In this document: positions 24,875 to 33,270 of the stretch, in pieces | Layout of the letters: the number at the start of each line of letters is the position of its first letter | How positions within the stretch are numbered: position 1 is the first letter of the stretch | Program-made: the position numbers and the translations under genes | The notes under the pieces: generated by a model | What the model was told of the DNA's origin: nothing | Seen by the model: only the letters and a program-made list of their open reading frames with translations | The model's database searches: none | Assembly: GCF_002086815.1 (NCBI RefSeq) | Contig: NZ_MVID01000009.1 | Span: 105,730 to 169,729, forward strand | Reading direction: 5' to 3' | Length of the DNA stretch: 64,000 nt | DNA from: Mycolicibacterium parafortuitum | Lineage (GTDB): Bacteria; Actinomycetota; Actinomycetes; Mycobacteriales; Mycobacteriaceae

Positions 24875-25882
24875 TCAGAACCCGGCGCGATAGCGCAGGC
24901 GGGGAAGCTTGTCGACCGTGACGATGCCTGGCGGCGCGGCGATCACATCCGGAATACGGTTCACGATCTGGGTACATGTCGTCGCCTGGGTCGGCACGGT
25001 TCCGTTGGACAAGAACAGGTTCGGCTCGCCCTCGACCGCCCACTCGTTGATGTCACCCTCGCCCGGCCCGTAGACCCGGCCCGACATCTCGAAGACGAAT
25101 ACCGGCCCTTCCTGTGTCTCGATCCGGTCGATGTCGGTGAATCCCACTACGTCTCCGGGCGCGAGATCGATACCGAGTGCCTCCGAACGCATTGCCGTAG
25201 CGGCGATGTCGGGTCGCGTCAAGGTGCTGATGGACCTCACGGTCAATCCTGTGTCGGCGACCAACGCATCCAGCACGTTACGGCCGAACGTCGGCGGACG
25301 TTGCGCGCCCTTGACCCACTCGTCGAATTCCGCGGCGGTGCGCCCGACCTGTTGCGCGGTCGCCAGCTCGGGACCGAAGTCGTCGACGTTCCAGCTGGCC
25401 TTGCCGCGGACGGTGTCGATTCGGTGCGCGGTCCCCATCAACAGGGCGACCATGTTCACCCAGAAGGTGTCCTGGAAACCGGTGCCGGTCAACGTCGCCC
25501 CGGTGGACTTGGCCAGCGTGTCCAGTTCGGCGGCCAATTCAGGTGAGGTGTCCCAGGGGTAGAGCATCTCTTCGGACAACGTGACCGCGTTGACGCCGTG
25601 CTCGGCACAGATCCGAAGCTGTTCGACGGCATCCGTGAGGTAACTGTTCACCGCGATGACGGCGATGTCGGGCCGCGTCTGCTGGAACACCGCGGCCGCA
25701 TCGTCGCTGACGGTGACGCCGAGTTCACGGCCGAGGCCGGTCAGATCGCCGAGGTCTTTCCCCACCTTCTCCGGGCTGCGGGCGATCGCACCGACGATCT
25801 CCACCCCCTTGTCGAGAAGCATTCCGGCGATGATCGAGTTCATCGCTCCAACGCCGTACACGACAGCTCGAATACCGGACAT
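24875..25882 (-). CDS. NAD(P)-binding dehydrogenase related to dihydrodipicolinate reductase
   Basis: A 335-residue protein with an N-terminal Rossmann domain (VVYGVGAMNSIIAGMLLDKG) and a second domain that resembles the DapB-like/2,4-diaminopentanoate dehydrogenase group rather than true DapB, which is shorter (about 245) and carries the EIIEAHH-type active site, absent here. Notable segments are VNAVTLSEEMLYPWDTSPEL and GTGFQDTFWVNMV. Proteins of this group are frequent in actinobacterial catabolic clusters and act on amino or oxo acids; the substrate is not known. Likely cotranscribed with the downstream alpha/beta hydrolase. The 247 bases between it and the next gene show no convincing coding sequence. 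Confidence 0.8.
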   Translation of the reverse strand: MSGIRAVVYGVGAMNSIIAGMLLDKGVEIVGAIARSPEKVGKDLGDLTGLGRELGVTVSDDAAAVFQQTRPDIAVIAVNSYLTDAVEQLRICAEHGVNAVTLSEEMLYPWDTSPELAAELDTLAKSTGATLTGTGFQDTFWVNMVALLMGTAHRIDTVRGKASWNVDDFGPELATAQQVGRTAAEFDEWVKGAQRPPTFGRNVLDALVADTGLTVRSISTLTRPDIAATAMRSEALGIDLAPGDVVGFTDIDRIETQEGPVFVFEMSGRVYGPGEGDINEWAVEGEPNLFLSNGTVPTQATTCTQIVNRIPDVIAAPPGIVTVDKLPRLRYRAGF

Positions 25883-26129
25883 CGCGCTCCACCTTCATTC
25901 AGGGTGCGGGCCGCACGGTGCGACCGTCCGCAAATGGTATCGACGGGAAGCCGAAGCCGCTCGGCGAACGCGGGTTTCCCGGCCCGGGAAGCATTGTGGG
26001 CGTTGATGACTCGCACGAGGGCGCGTGCGCGCTCTACCACAATCCGGATCGGCAGGCGATGTCCACGACGGTGGTCATCCATTGCTTCGATATCCGCGAT
26101 GGACAGACGACGCCGGCCGCGTGGGATGT

Positions 26130-26600
26130 CTAGTTCGGTGCGGTCTCCCGGTGGCCCAACACCGGGTCCTCGCCGATGGGGATCTGCGCCGGGCCGGCAC
26201 TGAACAGGAAGTGTCGGCCCGTGACCTTGCGCGGACGGATCCTGAGGTAGTGGTTCTTGTCCGAGCCGGTCCACGGCGTCAGTTCGGCTTTCTCGGCCTC
26301 GGCGATCTCGTCGTTGGTGTACAGCGAGCGGGTGACACCGGCCACGATCACACTCCACCCCTCGACCGAGTCGTAGTGGTCCGCCTCGAACAGCACGTTG
26401 TTGTTGATCGCGGCGCCGACCAGTTTCGTGCCCTCGGCGGTGCGGATCAGGATCGTCCGGTCCTGCACGGCGAAGTTGACCGGGTAGATCGCGGGGTTGC
26501 CGTCATCCACGGTGACCAGGCGCCCCAGCGCGGCCGTCGCCAGGTGTTCCCAGCACTGGCTTTCGGACAGGATGGTCCTGGTGTCGGCGGCGATGCTCAT
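26130..26600 (-). CDS. Pyridoxamine 5'-phosphate oxidase-fold flavin/F420-binding protein
   Basis: A 156-residue split-barrel protein (MSIAADTRTILSESQCWEHL start). The pattern CWEHLATAALGRLVTVDDG, IYPVNFAVQDRTILIRTAEG and KLVGAAINNNVLFEADHYD is that of the actinobacterial PNPOx-like group, many of which bind F420 or FMN rather than making PLP. The C-terminal half (WTGSDKNHYLRIRPRKVTGR) is typical too. The message is probably leaderless: a TACGCT -10 box lies six bases before the ATG. It follows the acyl-CoA synthetase by 46 bases but is likely transcribed independently. Confidence 0.88.
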   Translation of the reverse strand: MSIAADTRTILSESQCWEHLATAALGRLVTVDDGNPAIYPVNFAVQDRTILIRTAEGTKLVGAAINNNVLFEADHYDSVEGWSVIVAGVTRSLYTNDEIAEAEKAELTPWTGSDKNHYLRIRPRKVTGRHFLFSAGPAQIPIGEDPVLGHRETAPN

Positions 26601-26606
26601 GAACTC

Positions 26607-26612
26607 AGCGTA
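26607..26612 (-). promoter_or_regulatory. -10 box for the leaderless PNPOx-like gene
   Basis: TACGCT (minus strand) six bases before the ATG at 26600, in the TAnnnT form. It allows transcription of this gene separate from the operon upstream. Confidence 0.4.
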
Positions 26613-26646
26613 GGCGGGTGCACCGGGTGCTGTCTGAGGCCGAAAG

Positions 26647-28209
26647 TCACTTCTGTGGGGAATCATCCCTGCCACCGGCACCGCTGGTAGCGGCTCCGTA
26701 CCTGTCGACCAGTCGCCGCTTGTACAGCTTGCCCGCATCGGTGCGCGGCAACCGCCCCTCGAACGCGATATGACGCGGACACTTGTGCGGCGCGAGGTGT
26801 GCCCGTGCCCAGGCCTGCAGCTCGTCGGCCGCCGCATCGTGGTCCGACGCGGGGTCCACCAGTTCGACCGCGGCCATCACCGTCTGGCCGAGGTCGTCGT
26901 CGGGAACGCCGAACACCGCGACGTCGGCGACCGCCGGGTGGCTGATGAGCACGTTCTCGATTTCCTGCGGATAGATGTTGACTCCGCCGGAGATGATCAT
27001 GTTGTGCCTGCGGTCGGTCAGGTACAGATAACCGTCCTCGTCCACGTAGCCGACGTCACCGACGGTGACCCAGCCCTCGGCGGATCGCGACGCTGCGGTC
27101 TTGTCCGCGTCGTTGAGGTACTCGAACGGGTAACCGCCCTCGAAGTAGACGTCGCCGACCTGGCGGGCCGGCAGTTCGTCGCCGGCGTCGTCGAGGATGT
27201 GCGGCCGCCCGAGGATGGGCCTGCCCACCGATCCGGGCCGCTTCAGCCACTCCTCGGCCGTGATCAACGAGATGCCCGCACCTTCGGAGGATCCGTAGTA
27301 CTCGTCGATGATCGGCCCCCACCAGTCGATCATCTGGTGCTTGATGGCCGGTGGGCACGGTGCGGCCGCGTGAATCACCCGCTCGAGGCTGGATAGGTCG
27401 TAGCGACCGCGGACGTCGTCGGGCAGTCGCAGCATCCGCACGAACATCGTCGGCACGAACTGCGCATGAGTGACCCGGTAGCGCTCGATGCATTCCAGCG
27501 CGCCCTCGGCGTCGAAGCTCTCCATCATCACCGTGGTCGCGCCGACCGCCTGCGCCGACATCGTCCACATGGCCGGTGCGGTGTGGTAGGTGGGCGCGGG
27601 ACTCAGGTAGACCGATGTGTCCGACACCCCGAGCGCCTGGAACACCGGCGTCGGCAGGGACGGCCTTGTGCCCGTCTCCGACTGCAGCGGCCTGCGGATT
27701 CCCTTGGGCTGCCCGGTGCTTCCCGCCGAGTACTGCAGCAATTGCCCCTCGGGCTGCCCGACGATGTCGGTATCGGGCTCACCGAAGACGCAGTCGGGGT
27801 AGCGCTGCCAGCCCGCAAGGTCGCCGTCGGCGATCAGCGCCGGATCCGGAAGGCGCAGATGACCTTCCAGCTCGGCACACAGGTCGCGCAACGCGTGCGA
27901 CGACAGGATCGCGCGCGCACCGCTGTCTTCGGCGACGTACGCCGCTTCCCTGGCGGTGAGATGGGTGTTGACCAGGGTGAAGTAGAACCCGCAGCGACGC
28001 GCTGCCCACATCGCCGCGTGGATGTGTTCGTTGTTCTCCATCAACACCGCGACGGTGTCCCCTGCCACCAGACCATGACGTCGCAGAAAGTGCCCGAGTC
28101 TGTTGGCCGCCGCGTCGAGTTCGCCGAACGTGACCCGCCGGCCCGAAGGATGCAGGATCACCGCCGGCTGCCCACGGCGGTGCGGGTCGGACGTTACAGC
28201 GCTTTCCAC
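26647..28209 (-). CDS. AMP-forming acyl-CoA synthetase (FadD-like)
   Basis: A 520-residue ligase, GTG start, overlapping the crotonase stop by 16 bases. The ATP loop is a variant, YSAGSTGQPKGIRR near 170 (SAGSTG instead of TSGTTG), as in mycobacterial FadD groups that act on sterol side chains or branched acids. Others are YYGSSEGAG near 300, VTVGDVGYVDEDGYLYLTDR and the catalytic Lys in LPRTDAGKLYKRR. It should activate the acid fed into this operon (crotonase, 2-hydroxyacid dehydrogenase, dioxygenase, aldolase). Last large gene of that operon. Confidence 0.92.
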   Translation of the reverse strand: MESAVTSDPHRRGQPAVILHPSGRRVTFGELDAAANRLGHFLRRHGLVAGDTVAVLMENNEHIHAAMWAARRCGFYFTLVNTHLTAREAAYVAEDSGARAILSSHALRDLCAELEGHLRLPDPALIADGDLAGWQRYPDCVFGEPDTDIVGQPEGQLLQYSAGSTGQPKGIRRPLQSETGTRPSLPTPVFQALGVSDTSVYLSPAPTYHTAPAMWTMSAQAVGATTVMMESFDAEGALECIERYRVTHAQFVPTMFVRMLRLPDDVRGRYDLSSLERVIHAAAPCPPAIKHQMIDWWGPIIDEYYGSSEGAGISLITAEEWLKRPGSVGRPILGRPHILDDAGDELPARQVGDVYFEGGYPFEYLNDADKTAASRSAEGWVTVGDVGYVDEDGYLYLTDRRHNMIISGGVNIYPQEIENVLISHPAVADVAVFGVPDDDLGQTVMAAVELVDPASDHDAAADELQAWARAHLAPHKCPRHIAFEGRLPRTDAGKLYKRRLVDRYGAATSGAGGRDDSPQK

Positions 28210-29018
28210 TGCGGTGGACGTTTCTCCAGGAACGCGCGCGGGCCCTCGACGGCGTCTTTGGTCAGCGCGACCTTCATCCGATAGTTCTCGGCCAGCAGCT
28301 CGGCCTCATAGATGGGCAGGGTCAGTCCTTTGCGCACCGCCATCCGCGAACCGCGCACAGCCAGAGGCGCATTCGAGTTCACAACGTCCGCGATCTCCCA
28401 GGCCCGGGCCATCAACATGTCATGGGGCACGACTTCGGTGAAAACACCCAGATCGTAGGCGCGTTGGGCATCCAACCGTTCGTGCCTGCCCATCAGGACG
28501 AGGCGCATCGCGACGGGCAGCGGCAGGATGCGCGCCAGTCGGACCGCCTCCCTGCCGGAGGTCACACCGATGCTGACATGCGGATCCATCAGACTCGCCT
28601 GGTCGGACGCGACGGTGATATCGGCCGTCGTGACCAGATCCATCCCTGCCCCACAGGCGATTCCGTTGACCGCGCAGATGATCGGCTTGGTCATCTGCAG
28701 CCACGGCGGCGTGGCTTCCTGAGGGGCGTCCCACTGCCGCATCGAACTGAGCACGGGCTCGCCCTGGTTGTCGATGCCAGGAGCGTTCTCCATGTCGTGG
28801 TCGGCCGCCTTGTTGACGTCAGCGCCCACGCAGAGCGCCCGTCCCGCGCCGGTGATGATCACCGTCCAGATGTGTTGCGAGCGTTCGATCTCGGCGTACA
28901 CGTCGGCCAGTTCCGCGATCATCTCGTCGTTGATCGCGTTGAGGACCTCGGGCCGGTTGAGCGTCACACACGCGGTGTGTCCCCGGACGTCGAAATCGAT
29001 GGTGTCGTAGCTCGTCAC
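28194..29018 (-). CDS. Enoyl-CoA hydratase/isomerase family protein, DPHVS subgroup
   Basis: A 274-residue crotonase with GTG start that overlaps the 2-hydroxyacid dehydrogenase stop (GTGA). Oxyanion segments are LCVGADVNKA near 65 and VNGIACGAGMDLVTTADI near 120. Where classical hydratases carry the first catalytic Glu, it reads MDPHVSIGVTSG, the same unusual DPHVS signature as two crotonases at 39-41 kb, so these three form a subgroup. C-terminal FLEKRPPQWK is the usual family ending. The reaction may be a hydration, isomerisation or hydrolysis different from standard beta-oxidation. Confidence 0.9.
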   Translation of the reverse strand: MTSYDTIDFDVRGHTACVTLNRPEVLNAINDEMIAELADVYAEIERSQHIWTVIITGAGRALCVGADVNKAADHDMENAPGIDNQGEPVLSSMRQWDAPQEATPPWLQMTKPIICAVNGIACGAGMDLVTTADITVASDQASLMDPHVSIGVTSGREAVRLARILPLPVAMRLVLMGRHERLDAQRAYDLGVFTEVVPHDMLMARAWEIADVVNSNAPLAVRGSRMAVRKGLTLPIYEAELLAENYRMKVALTKDAVEGPRAFLEKRPPQWKAL

Positions 29019-30106
29019 CTGACGGTGCTCCCGTTCTCCAGGTCCACCCGTGCGGTGGGACGCATTCCGAGGAGGTCGGAGAACCGCTCGCAATACCGCG
29101 GCCAGACCTCCGGGTTCAGCAACCGCGGCGGCATCCCCCCGGCGAATATCGTCTGCCATTGCTGCGCGGTCGCGACAGCGATGTCGCGGGCGGCTTCGAC
29201 GGTGATGCCGGCGGTATGGGGTGTGGCGACCACATTGTCCAGATGCAACAGCGGGTTGTCGTGGCGCGGCGGCTCCTCGTGAAAGACGTCGAGACCCGCG
29301 CCGGCGATGTCCCCGCCGACGAGTGCGTCGAGCAACGCCGCCTCGTCGTGGACCGGTCCTCGTGCTGTGGTGATGAAATACGCGGAAGGCTTCATCGCCG
29401 CGAATTGGGCCCTGCCGAACAGGCCCTTCGTCTCGCTGGTGAGCGGGCACGTCACCTGCACGAAGTCCGACCGTTCGACCAACTCGTCCAGCGTCACCCG
29501 CACCACCCCGCGCCGCCGTGCGGTCGAATCGTCCACATACGGGTCGAAGACCAGCACCTCCATGCCGAACGGTGCGCACATCTCGACCAGACGGCCACCG
29601 ATCGCACCGAGGCCGACCACGCCGAGTGTCTTACCCAGCAATTGAGTGCCCCGCAGGGCCAGCCGGTCGCCGATGTCCCCACCGCGCAGCGCGCGGTCGG
29701 CGACGGTGATCTTCTTCGCCAGATCGAGCATGAAACCGAGCGCGTGCTCGGCGACCGCCTCGGCGCCGGGCCCGGAGTTGTTGCACACCGCGATACCGGC
29801 GCGGGTACACGCCTCGACATCGATCACGTCGTAGCCGGCACCGGCCGAACAGACCGCCAGCAGGTTGTCGCACCGCGACACGAGGGCCGGACCGGCCAGC
29901 CACTGTTCACCGTCGCGGCGGCGCGCCACATCGGTGCGGGTCGCCACCTGGTACCCGTGGGCTGTTCGCAGTTTCGCCCAACCGTCGTCGTCGGATGCCT
30001 CCAGGTCTAGTCTCACCAGTTCCACATCGGAGCGCTCGAGCACCTCTCCGGCGACGGGGTCGGTCCACCGTTCGTAAACCAGCCGGGGCCGCGGGCTGCC
30101 GGTCAC
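29015..30106 (-). CDS. D-isomer-specific 2-hydroxyacid dehydrogenase family protein
   Basis: A 363-residue protein from a GTG that overlaps the dioxygenase stop (GTGA). It carries the NAD motif GVVGLGAIGGRLVEM near 185, the substrate Arg in ITTARGPVHDEA, Glu in VFHEEPPRHDNPL and the catalytic His in VATPHTAGIT, so the active-site triad is complete. It interconverts a 2-oxo and a D-2-hydroxy acid. The N-terminal 50 residues are longer than usual. Flanked by a 2-oxo-acid aldolase and a 2-oxoglutarate-dependent dioxygenase, it suggests the pathway goes through a 2-hydroxy or 2-oxo acid. Confidence 0.92.
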   Translation of the reverse strand: MTGSPRPRLVYERWTDPVAGEVLERSDVELVRLDLEASDDDGWAKLRTAHGYQVATRTDVARRRDGEQWLAGPALVSRCDNLLAVCSAGAGYDVIDVEACTRAGIAVCNNSGPGAEAVAEHALGFMLDLAKKITVADRALRGGDIGDRLALRGTQLLGKTLGVVGLGAIGGRLVEMCAPFGMEVLVFDPYVDDSTARRRGVVRVTLDELVERSDFVQVTCPLTSETKGLFGRAQFAAMKPSAYFITTARGPVHDEAALLDALVGGDIAGAGLDVFHEEPPRHDNPLLHLDNVVATPHTAGITVEAARDIAVATAQQWQTIFAGGMPPRLLNPEVWPRYCERFSDLLGMRPTARVDLENGSTVR

Positions 30107-31218
30107 TTCTTCAGCTTGGGTTTCGCCTGAGCGGCCTTGAACATGTCGGCCAATGCGGCGTCGACGTTCTTGTAATCGTTGCGCGCGACGGAACCATCCC
30201 GGCCTTCGACGGGGTCGTAACCGAGCCGCAGGTCCTTGTTCTCCATGTGGAAGTACTCGCGCCCGAGCGGCAGCCGCCGGTCCTCGAGCGGCACTTCCAT
30301 CCACGCCCGCAGGAAGCACCGCGCCTTCTTCGGGTCGGTGCTGCTGACGAAGTCCGAGCGGGAGTGACACATCGCGAAGTTGTTCGCGACCGCGGCCTCC
30401 CCCGACTCCAGACGGAACTCCACCTGCTGCTCGACGAGCACGGTGCGAAGCAGTTCGATGGCCTCCTCCTGCTTGGGCGTGAACTCTCGCCCCAGTGTCT
30501 TCATCGCGGGAAGAATGCTGCTGTAGGTGAAGTTCAGACAGATGCGTCCGTCGACCTGGGAGAACACCGGGACGTCGTACGGGGTGACGTCAGGCTGGTC
30601 GTCGGGCTGTTCGCTGCGGCGGTGGTGCGGGAAACCCTGATACAGCACGTCGAGCAGGTCCGGACGTTCCCGCAGGATCCGGTTGTGCGCCGCCGGCCCG
30701 CTGGAGAACTGACTCTCCCCGCCCTGGGCCGCCGGATACACGCACAGAAGCGAGAGGATGTCGGCGGCGTCGTTGTGCATCGCCAGCTCGGCCCGCGACT
30801 TGGTGCCGCGTGCCGGCTGAACCCCGTTGGGCAGCACCTCCTCCTGCACCCGCACCATGCGGTGCCCGAAGGAGTTGTTGGACACCAGATAACCGAGGTG
30901 GGTGCAGAACGCCCAGTAGATGCGCTCCAGTTCCTCGATCGAATGCTGCTCGACCGGGAAGCCGCGCACGCACGCCAACCCCTTGCCGTACATCAGATCC
31001 TGATACAACCGGGCGAGGTCGTCGTCGAGGTCGGGATGACGCGCATCCTCGGGCGTGATGTCGTCGCGGTCCTTGTTGCCGGTCTTGACCAGAATCGATT
31101 GCAGCGCGCCGACGTTACGCGAGGACAGATCGAAGCAGAAGTCCTCCTTGCTTGTGAAATCGGCACCAGTCCAGGCCATCGAATCGGTGACCTGCTCGGT
31201 GTAGATCGCGGTGGGCAT
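30103..31218 (-). CDS. TauD/TfdA-family Fe(II)/2-oxoglutarate dioxygenase
   Basis: A 371-residue protein from MPTAIYTEQVTDS; an AGGAGGAC site directly precedes this ATG, so the 12-residue extension to 31254 is rejected. The iron ligands are visible: the HxD motif in LAMHNDAADIL and a distal His in NFAMCHSRSDF, with Arg in CFLRAWMEV for 2-oxoglutarate. The SQFSSGPAAHN and NFTYSSILPA segments are typical of the mycobacterial branch. It hydroxylates an unactivated carbon while decarboxylating 2-oxoglutarate. It sits between the aldolase and the hydroxyacid dehydrogenase genes in the same operon; a hydroxylated substrate could then be oxidised and cleaved. Confidence 0.88.
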   Translation of the reverse strand: MPTAIYTEQVTDSMAWTGADFTSKEDFCFDLSSRNVGALQSILVKTGNKDRDDITPEDARHPDLDDDLARLYQDLMYGKGLACVRGFPVEQHSIEELERIYWAFCTHLGYLVSNNSFGHRMVRVQEEVLPNGVQPARGTKSRAELAMHNDAADILSLLCVYPAAQGGESQFSSGPAAHNRILRERPDLLDVLYQGFPHHRRSEQPDDQPDVTPYDVPVFSQVDGRICLNFTYSSILPAMKTLGREFTPKQEEAIELLRTVLVEQQVEFRLESGEAAVANNFAMCHSRSDFVSSTDPKKARCFLRAWMEVPLEDRRLPLGREYFHMENKDLRLGYDPVEGRDGSVARNDYKNVDAALADMFKAAQAKPKLKK

Positions 31219-31250
31219 CCGTCCTCCTGTTGTCCTGGCGTGGCTTTCGC

Positions 31251-32045
31251 TCAACCGGCGCTGGGTCCGTGGCGGCCGTCAAGTCCCCGGAGCGCTTGGG
31301 CGCGCAACGTGGCCGCCTCGGTCATCATCCCGACGTCCGTCCCCGCCGAGATGAAGCGCAGACCCATCCCGACGAAGCGTTCCAGCAGGTCAACAGACTT
31401 TATGCCGGCCACTCCAAGCGCGACACCGTGGTTTCGGCATGCCGCTGCAACAGACCTTACCGCATTATGGAAATGGGCATTCTCATAGTCTCCGTGAATG
31501 CCCATCTCGGCGGTCAGATCGCTCGGCCCGAGTAGGACCATGTCGACCCCGTCGACCGATGCGATCGCATCGACTTCCGCGACGGCAGCGGGAGTCTCGA
31601 CCATCACGGCGACCACCGTCTGCGACTCCAGGAACGACGCCAGTTCGGGCGCAGGACGCGGCCGGAATCCGCTCAGCACGTTCGGGCCCGAGATCGAGCG
31701 ATGCCCCAGCGGGGGGAAACGTGCCGCAGCGACGACATCACGCGCTTCCTGGGGCGAGTTGATGTGCGGCACAATGATTCCAGCCGCTCCGACGTCGAGC
31801 ACTCGGGCGATGAGGCTGGGATCCTGGGAGGGCACGCGCACCAGCGCCGCGATGCCCGCACCGACGGCACCCGAGCACATCACCGCCACCGTGTCCAGAG
31901 ATGTCGCGGTGTGCTCGAGGTCGATGTAGATCGCATCGTAACCGCAGGCCGCGGCGATGGCCGGGACCTCGGGCGTACGGGAGTTGAGCAAGGCCAAGCA
32001 GAGCAGCAGGCCCTCATTTCGCAGCGACTGGCGCAATGACGTCAT
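31251..32045 (-). CDS. HpcH/HpaI-family aldolase
   Basis: A 264-residue TIM-barrel class II aldolase/citrate-lyase-like protein. The metal ligands appear in VMVETPAAVAEVDAI (Glu) and LLGPSDLTAEMG (Asp); IDLEHTATSLDTV and ALVRVPSQDP are the usual substrate strands. Members split or form 4-hydroxy-2-oxo acids, releasing pyruvate or glyoxylate-type products. First gene of the minus-strand operon with dioxygenase, hydroxyacid dehydrogenase, crotonase and acyl-CoA synthetase, 32 bases before the dioxygenase start. It is divergent from the thiolase-like gene across an 80-base gap with a palindrome. Confidence 0.92.
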   Translation of the reverse strand: MTSLRQSLRNEGLLLCLALLNSRTPEVPAIAAACGYDAIYIDLEHTATSLDTVAVMCSGAVGAGIAALVRVPSQDPSLIARVLDVGAAGIIVPHINSPQEARDVVAAARFPPLGHRSISGPNVLSGFRPRPAPELASFLESQTVVAVMVETPAAVAEVDAIASVDGVDMVLLGPSDLTAEMGIHGDYENAHFHNAVRSVAAACRNHGVALGVAGIKSVDLLERFVGMGLRFISAGTDVGMMTEAATLRAQALRGLDGRHGPSAG

Positions 32046-32108
32046 CAGAGCCTGACGCTAGCCGACTGAGAACCACGATTCGGCATTTCCGTGAATCGCG
32101 TTATCCAT

Positions 32109-32119
32109 ATGGTAACCAT
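32109..32119. promoter_or_regulatory. Perfect palindrome between the divergent aldolase and thiolase-like operons
   Basis: ATGGTAACCAT is a perfect inverted repeat (ATGGT-A-ACCAT) five bases before the thiolase-like start and 64 before the aldolase start. It probably binds a regulator serving both directions; no regulator gene is adjacent. Confidence 0.45.
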
Positions 32120-32124
32120 GACAT

Positions 32125-33270
32125 ATGCCAGCGAACCCCGTTGCGATCGTCGGTGTGGGCCATTCCGATTGCGGGCGGGTTCCGGACAAGACCGCGATGG
32201 CGTTGATGGCGCAGGCAGCGCGTCGCGCCCTCGCCGACTGCGGTCTCGGCAAGGAGGACGTCGATGGTTTCGGGGGGCACGGAACCCTGCTACCGCCCGT
32301 CGATGTCATCGAGTATCTGGGTCTGCGCCCGATGTGGATCGACTCCACGAATGTCGGCGGGTCCTCGTGGGAGGTCCTCGCCGGACACGCCGCCGCGGCG
32401 ATCAGCGCCGGCGAGATCGACGTCGCACTGCTGACCTACGGTTCGACCGCCCGTTCGGACGTCAAACGCCGTGTACGCGCATCGGCCGCCGCACTGGGAA
32501 CCGGCGGCGCGATGGGTTATGAAGCGCCCTACGGCGCGACGCTGATCGCGAAGTACGCGATGGCCGCGCGCAGACACATGATCGAATACGGCACCACGGT
32601 CGATCAGTTGGCCGAGGTCGCCGTCGCCGCCCACGAGTGGGCGGCGATGAACGAGGACGCGTTCGAGTCGGAACGCATCACGATCGCCGACGTGGCCGCC
32701 GCGCCGATGCTCGCCGATCCGTTCACGTCCAAGCACGTATGCCTGCGCACCGACGGCGGCGGCGCGGTGGTGCTCGCCGGCGAACGGGTGGCGCGGGACT
32801 GCGCGAAAGATCCGGTGTGGATCCTCGGTGACGCTGACGCGGCATCGCACGTGAGCATGAGCGAATGGCGGGATTTCACCACCTCGGCGGCAGCGATCTC
32901 GGGGCCGCGTGCCTTCGCGCAGGCGGGAGTCACGCCTGCCGAGATCGACGTGTGCCAGCTCTACGACTCGTTCACCTCGACTGTGCTTCTCACCGTGGAG
33001 GATCTGGGGTTCTGCGCCAAAGGTGAGGGTGGGGCATTCATCGGGTCCGGGGCGCTGCGTCCCGGCGGGGCGCTGCCCACCAACACCGACGGCGGGGGCC
33101 TGGCGTCCTGCCATCCGGGTATGCGGGGAATGTTCCTGATGGTCGAGGCGGTCCGGCAACTGCGCGGTGAATGCGGGACCCGACAGGTCGCCGACGCCCG
33201 CCTGGCGTGCGTGCACGCGATGGGCGGCTTCTTTTCCCACAGCGCGACGATGATCCTCGGGAGGCAGTGA
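32125..33270 (+). CDS. Thiolase-like lipid-transfer/retro-aldolase family protein
   Basis: A 381-residue thiolase-fold protein of the SCP-x/Ltp group. The position of the nucleophilic Cys is occupied by Ser in STNVGGSSWEVLAGHAAAA near 80, and the C-terminal CxG motif reads AMGGFFSHSATMI. The conserved CHPGMRG near 330 is kept. Ltp2-type proteins with these changes act as retro-aldolases rather than thiolases and need a DUF35 partner, which is the next gene here, overlapping by one base (TGATG). By that precedent the pair would cleave a beta-hydroxy acyl-CoA to a ketone or aldehyde plus a short acyl-CoA; this is inference from context. Confidence 0.88.
   Translation: MPANPVAIVGVGHSDCGRVPDKTAMALMAQAARRALADCGLGKEDVDGFGGHGTLLPPVDVIEYLGLRPMWIDSTNVGGSSWEVLAGHAAAAISAGEIDVALLTYGSTARSDVKRRVRASAAALGTGGAMGYEAPYGATLIAKYAMAARRHMIEYGTTVDQLAEVAVAAHEWAAMNEDAFESERITIADVAAAPMLADPFTSKHVCLRTDGGGAVVLAGERVARDCAKDPVWILGDADAASHVSMSEWRDFTTSAAAISGPRAFAQAGVTPAEIDVCQLYDSFTSTVLLTVEDLGFCAKGEGGAFIGSGALRPGGALPTNTDGGGLASCHPGMRGMFLMVEAVRQLRGECGTRQVADARLACVHAMGGFFSHSATMILGRQ

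Noticed and set aside
25918..26133. Small plus-strand frame abutting the PNPOx-like gene
   Set aside because: No domain, ribosome-binding site or conserved context; likely chance.
32125..33270. Reading the thiolase-like gene as a pseudogene because its nucleophilic Cys is absent
   Set aside because: The protein is full length, keeps other conserved motifs and is coupled to a DUF35 partner, as in active Ltp2-type enzymes.
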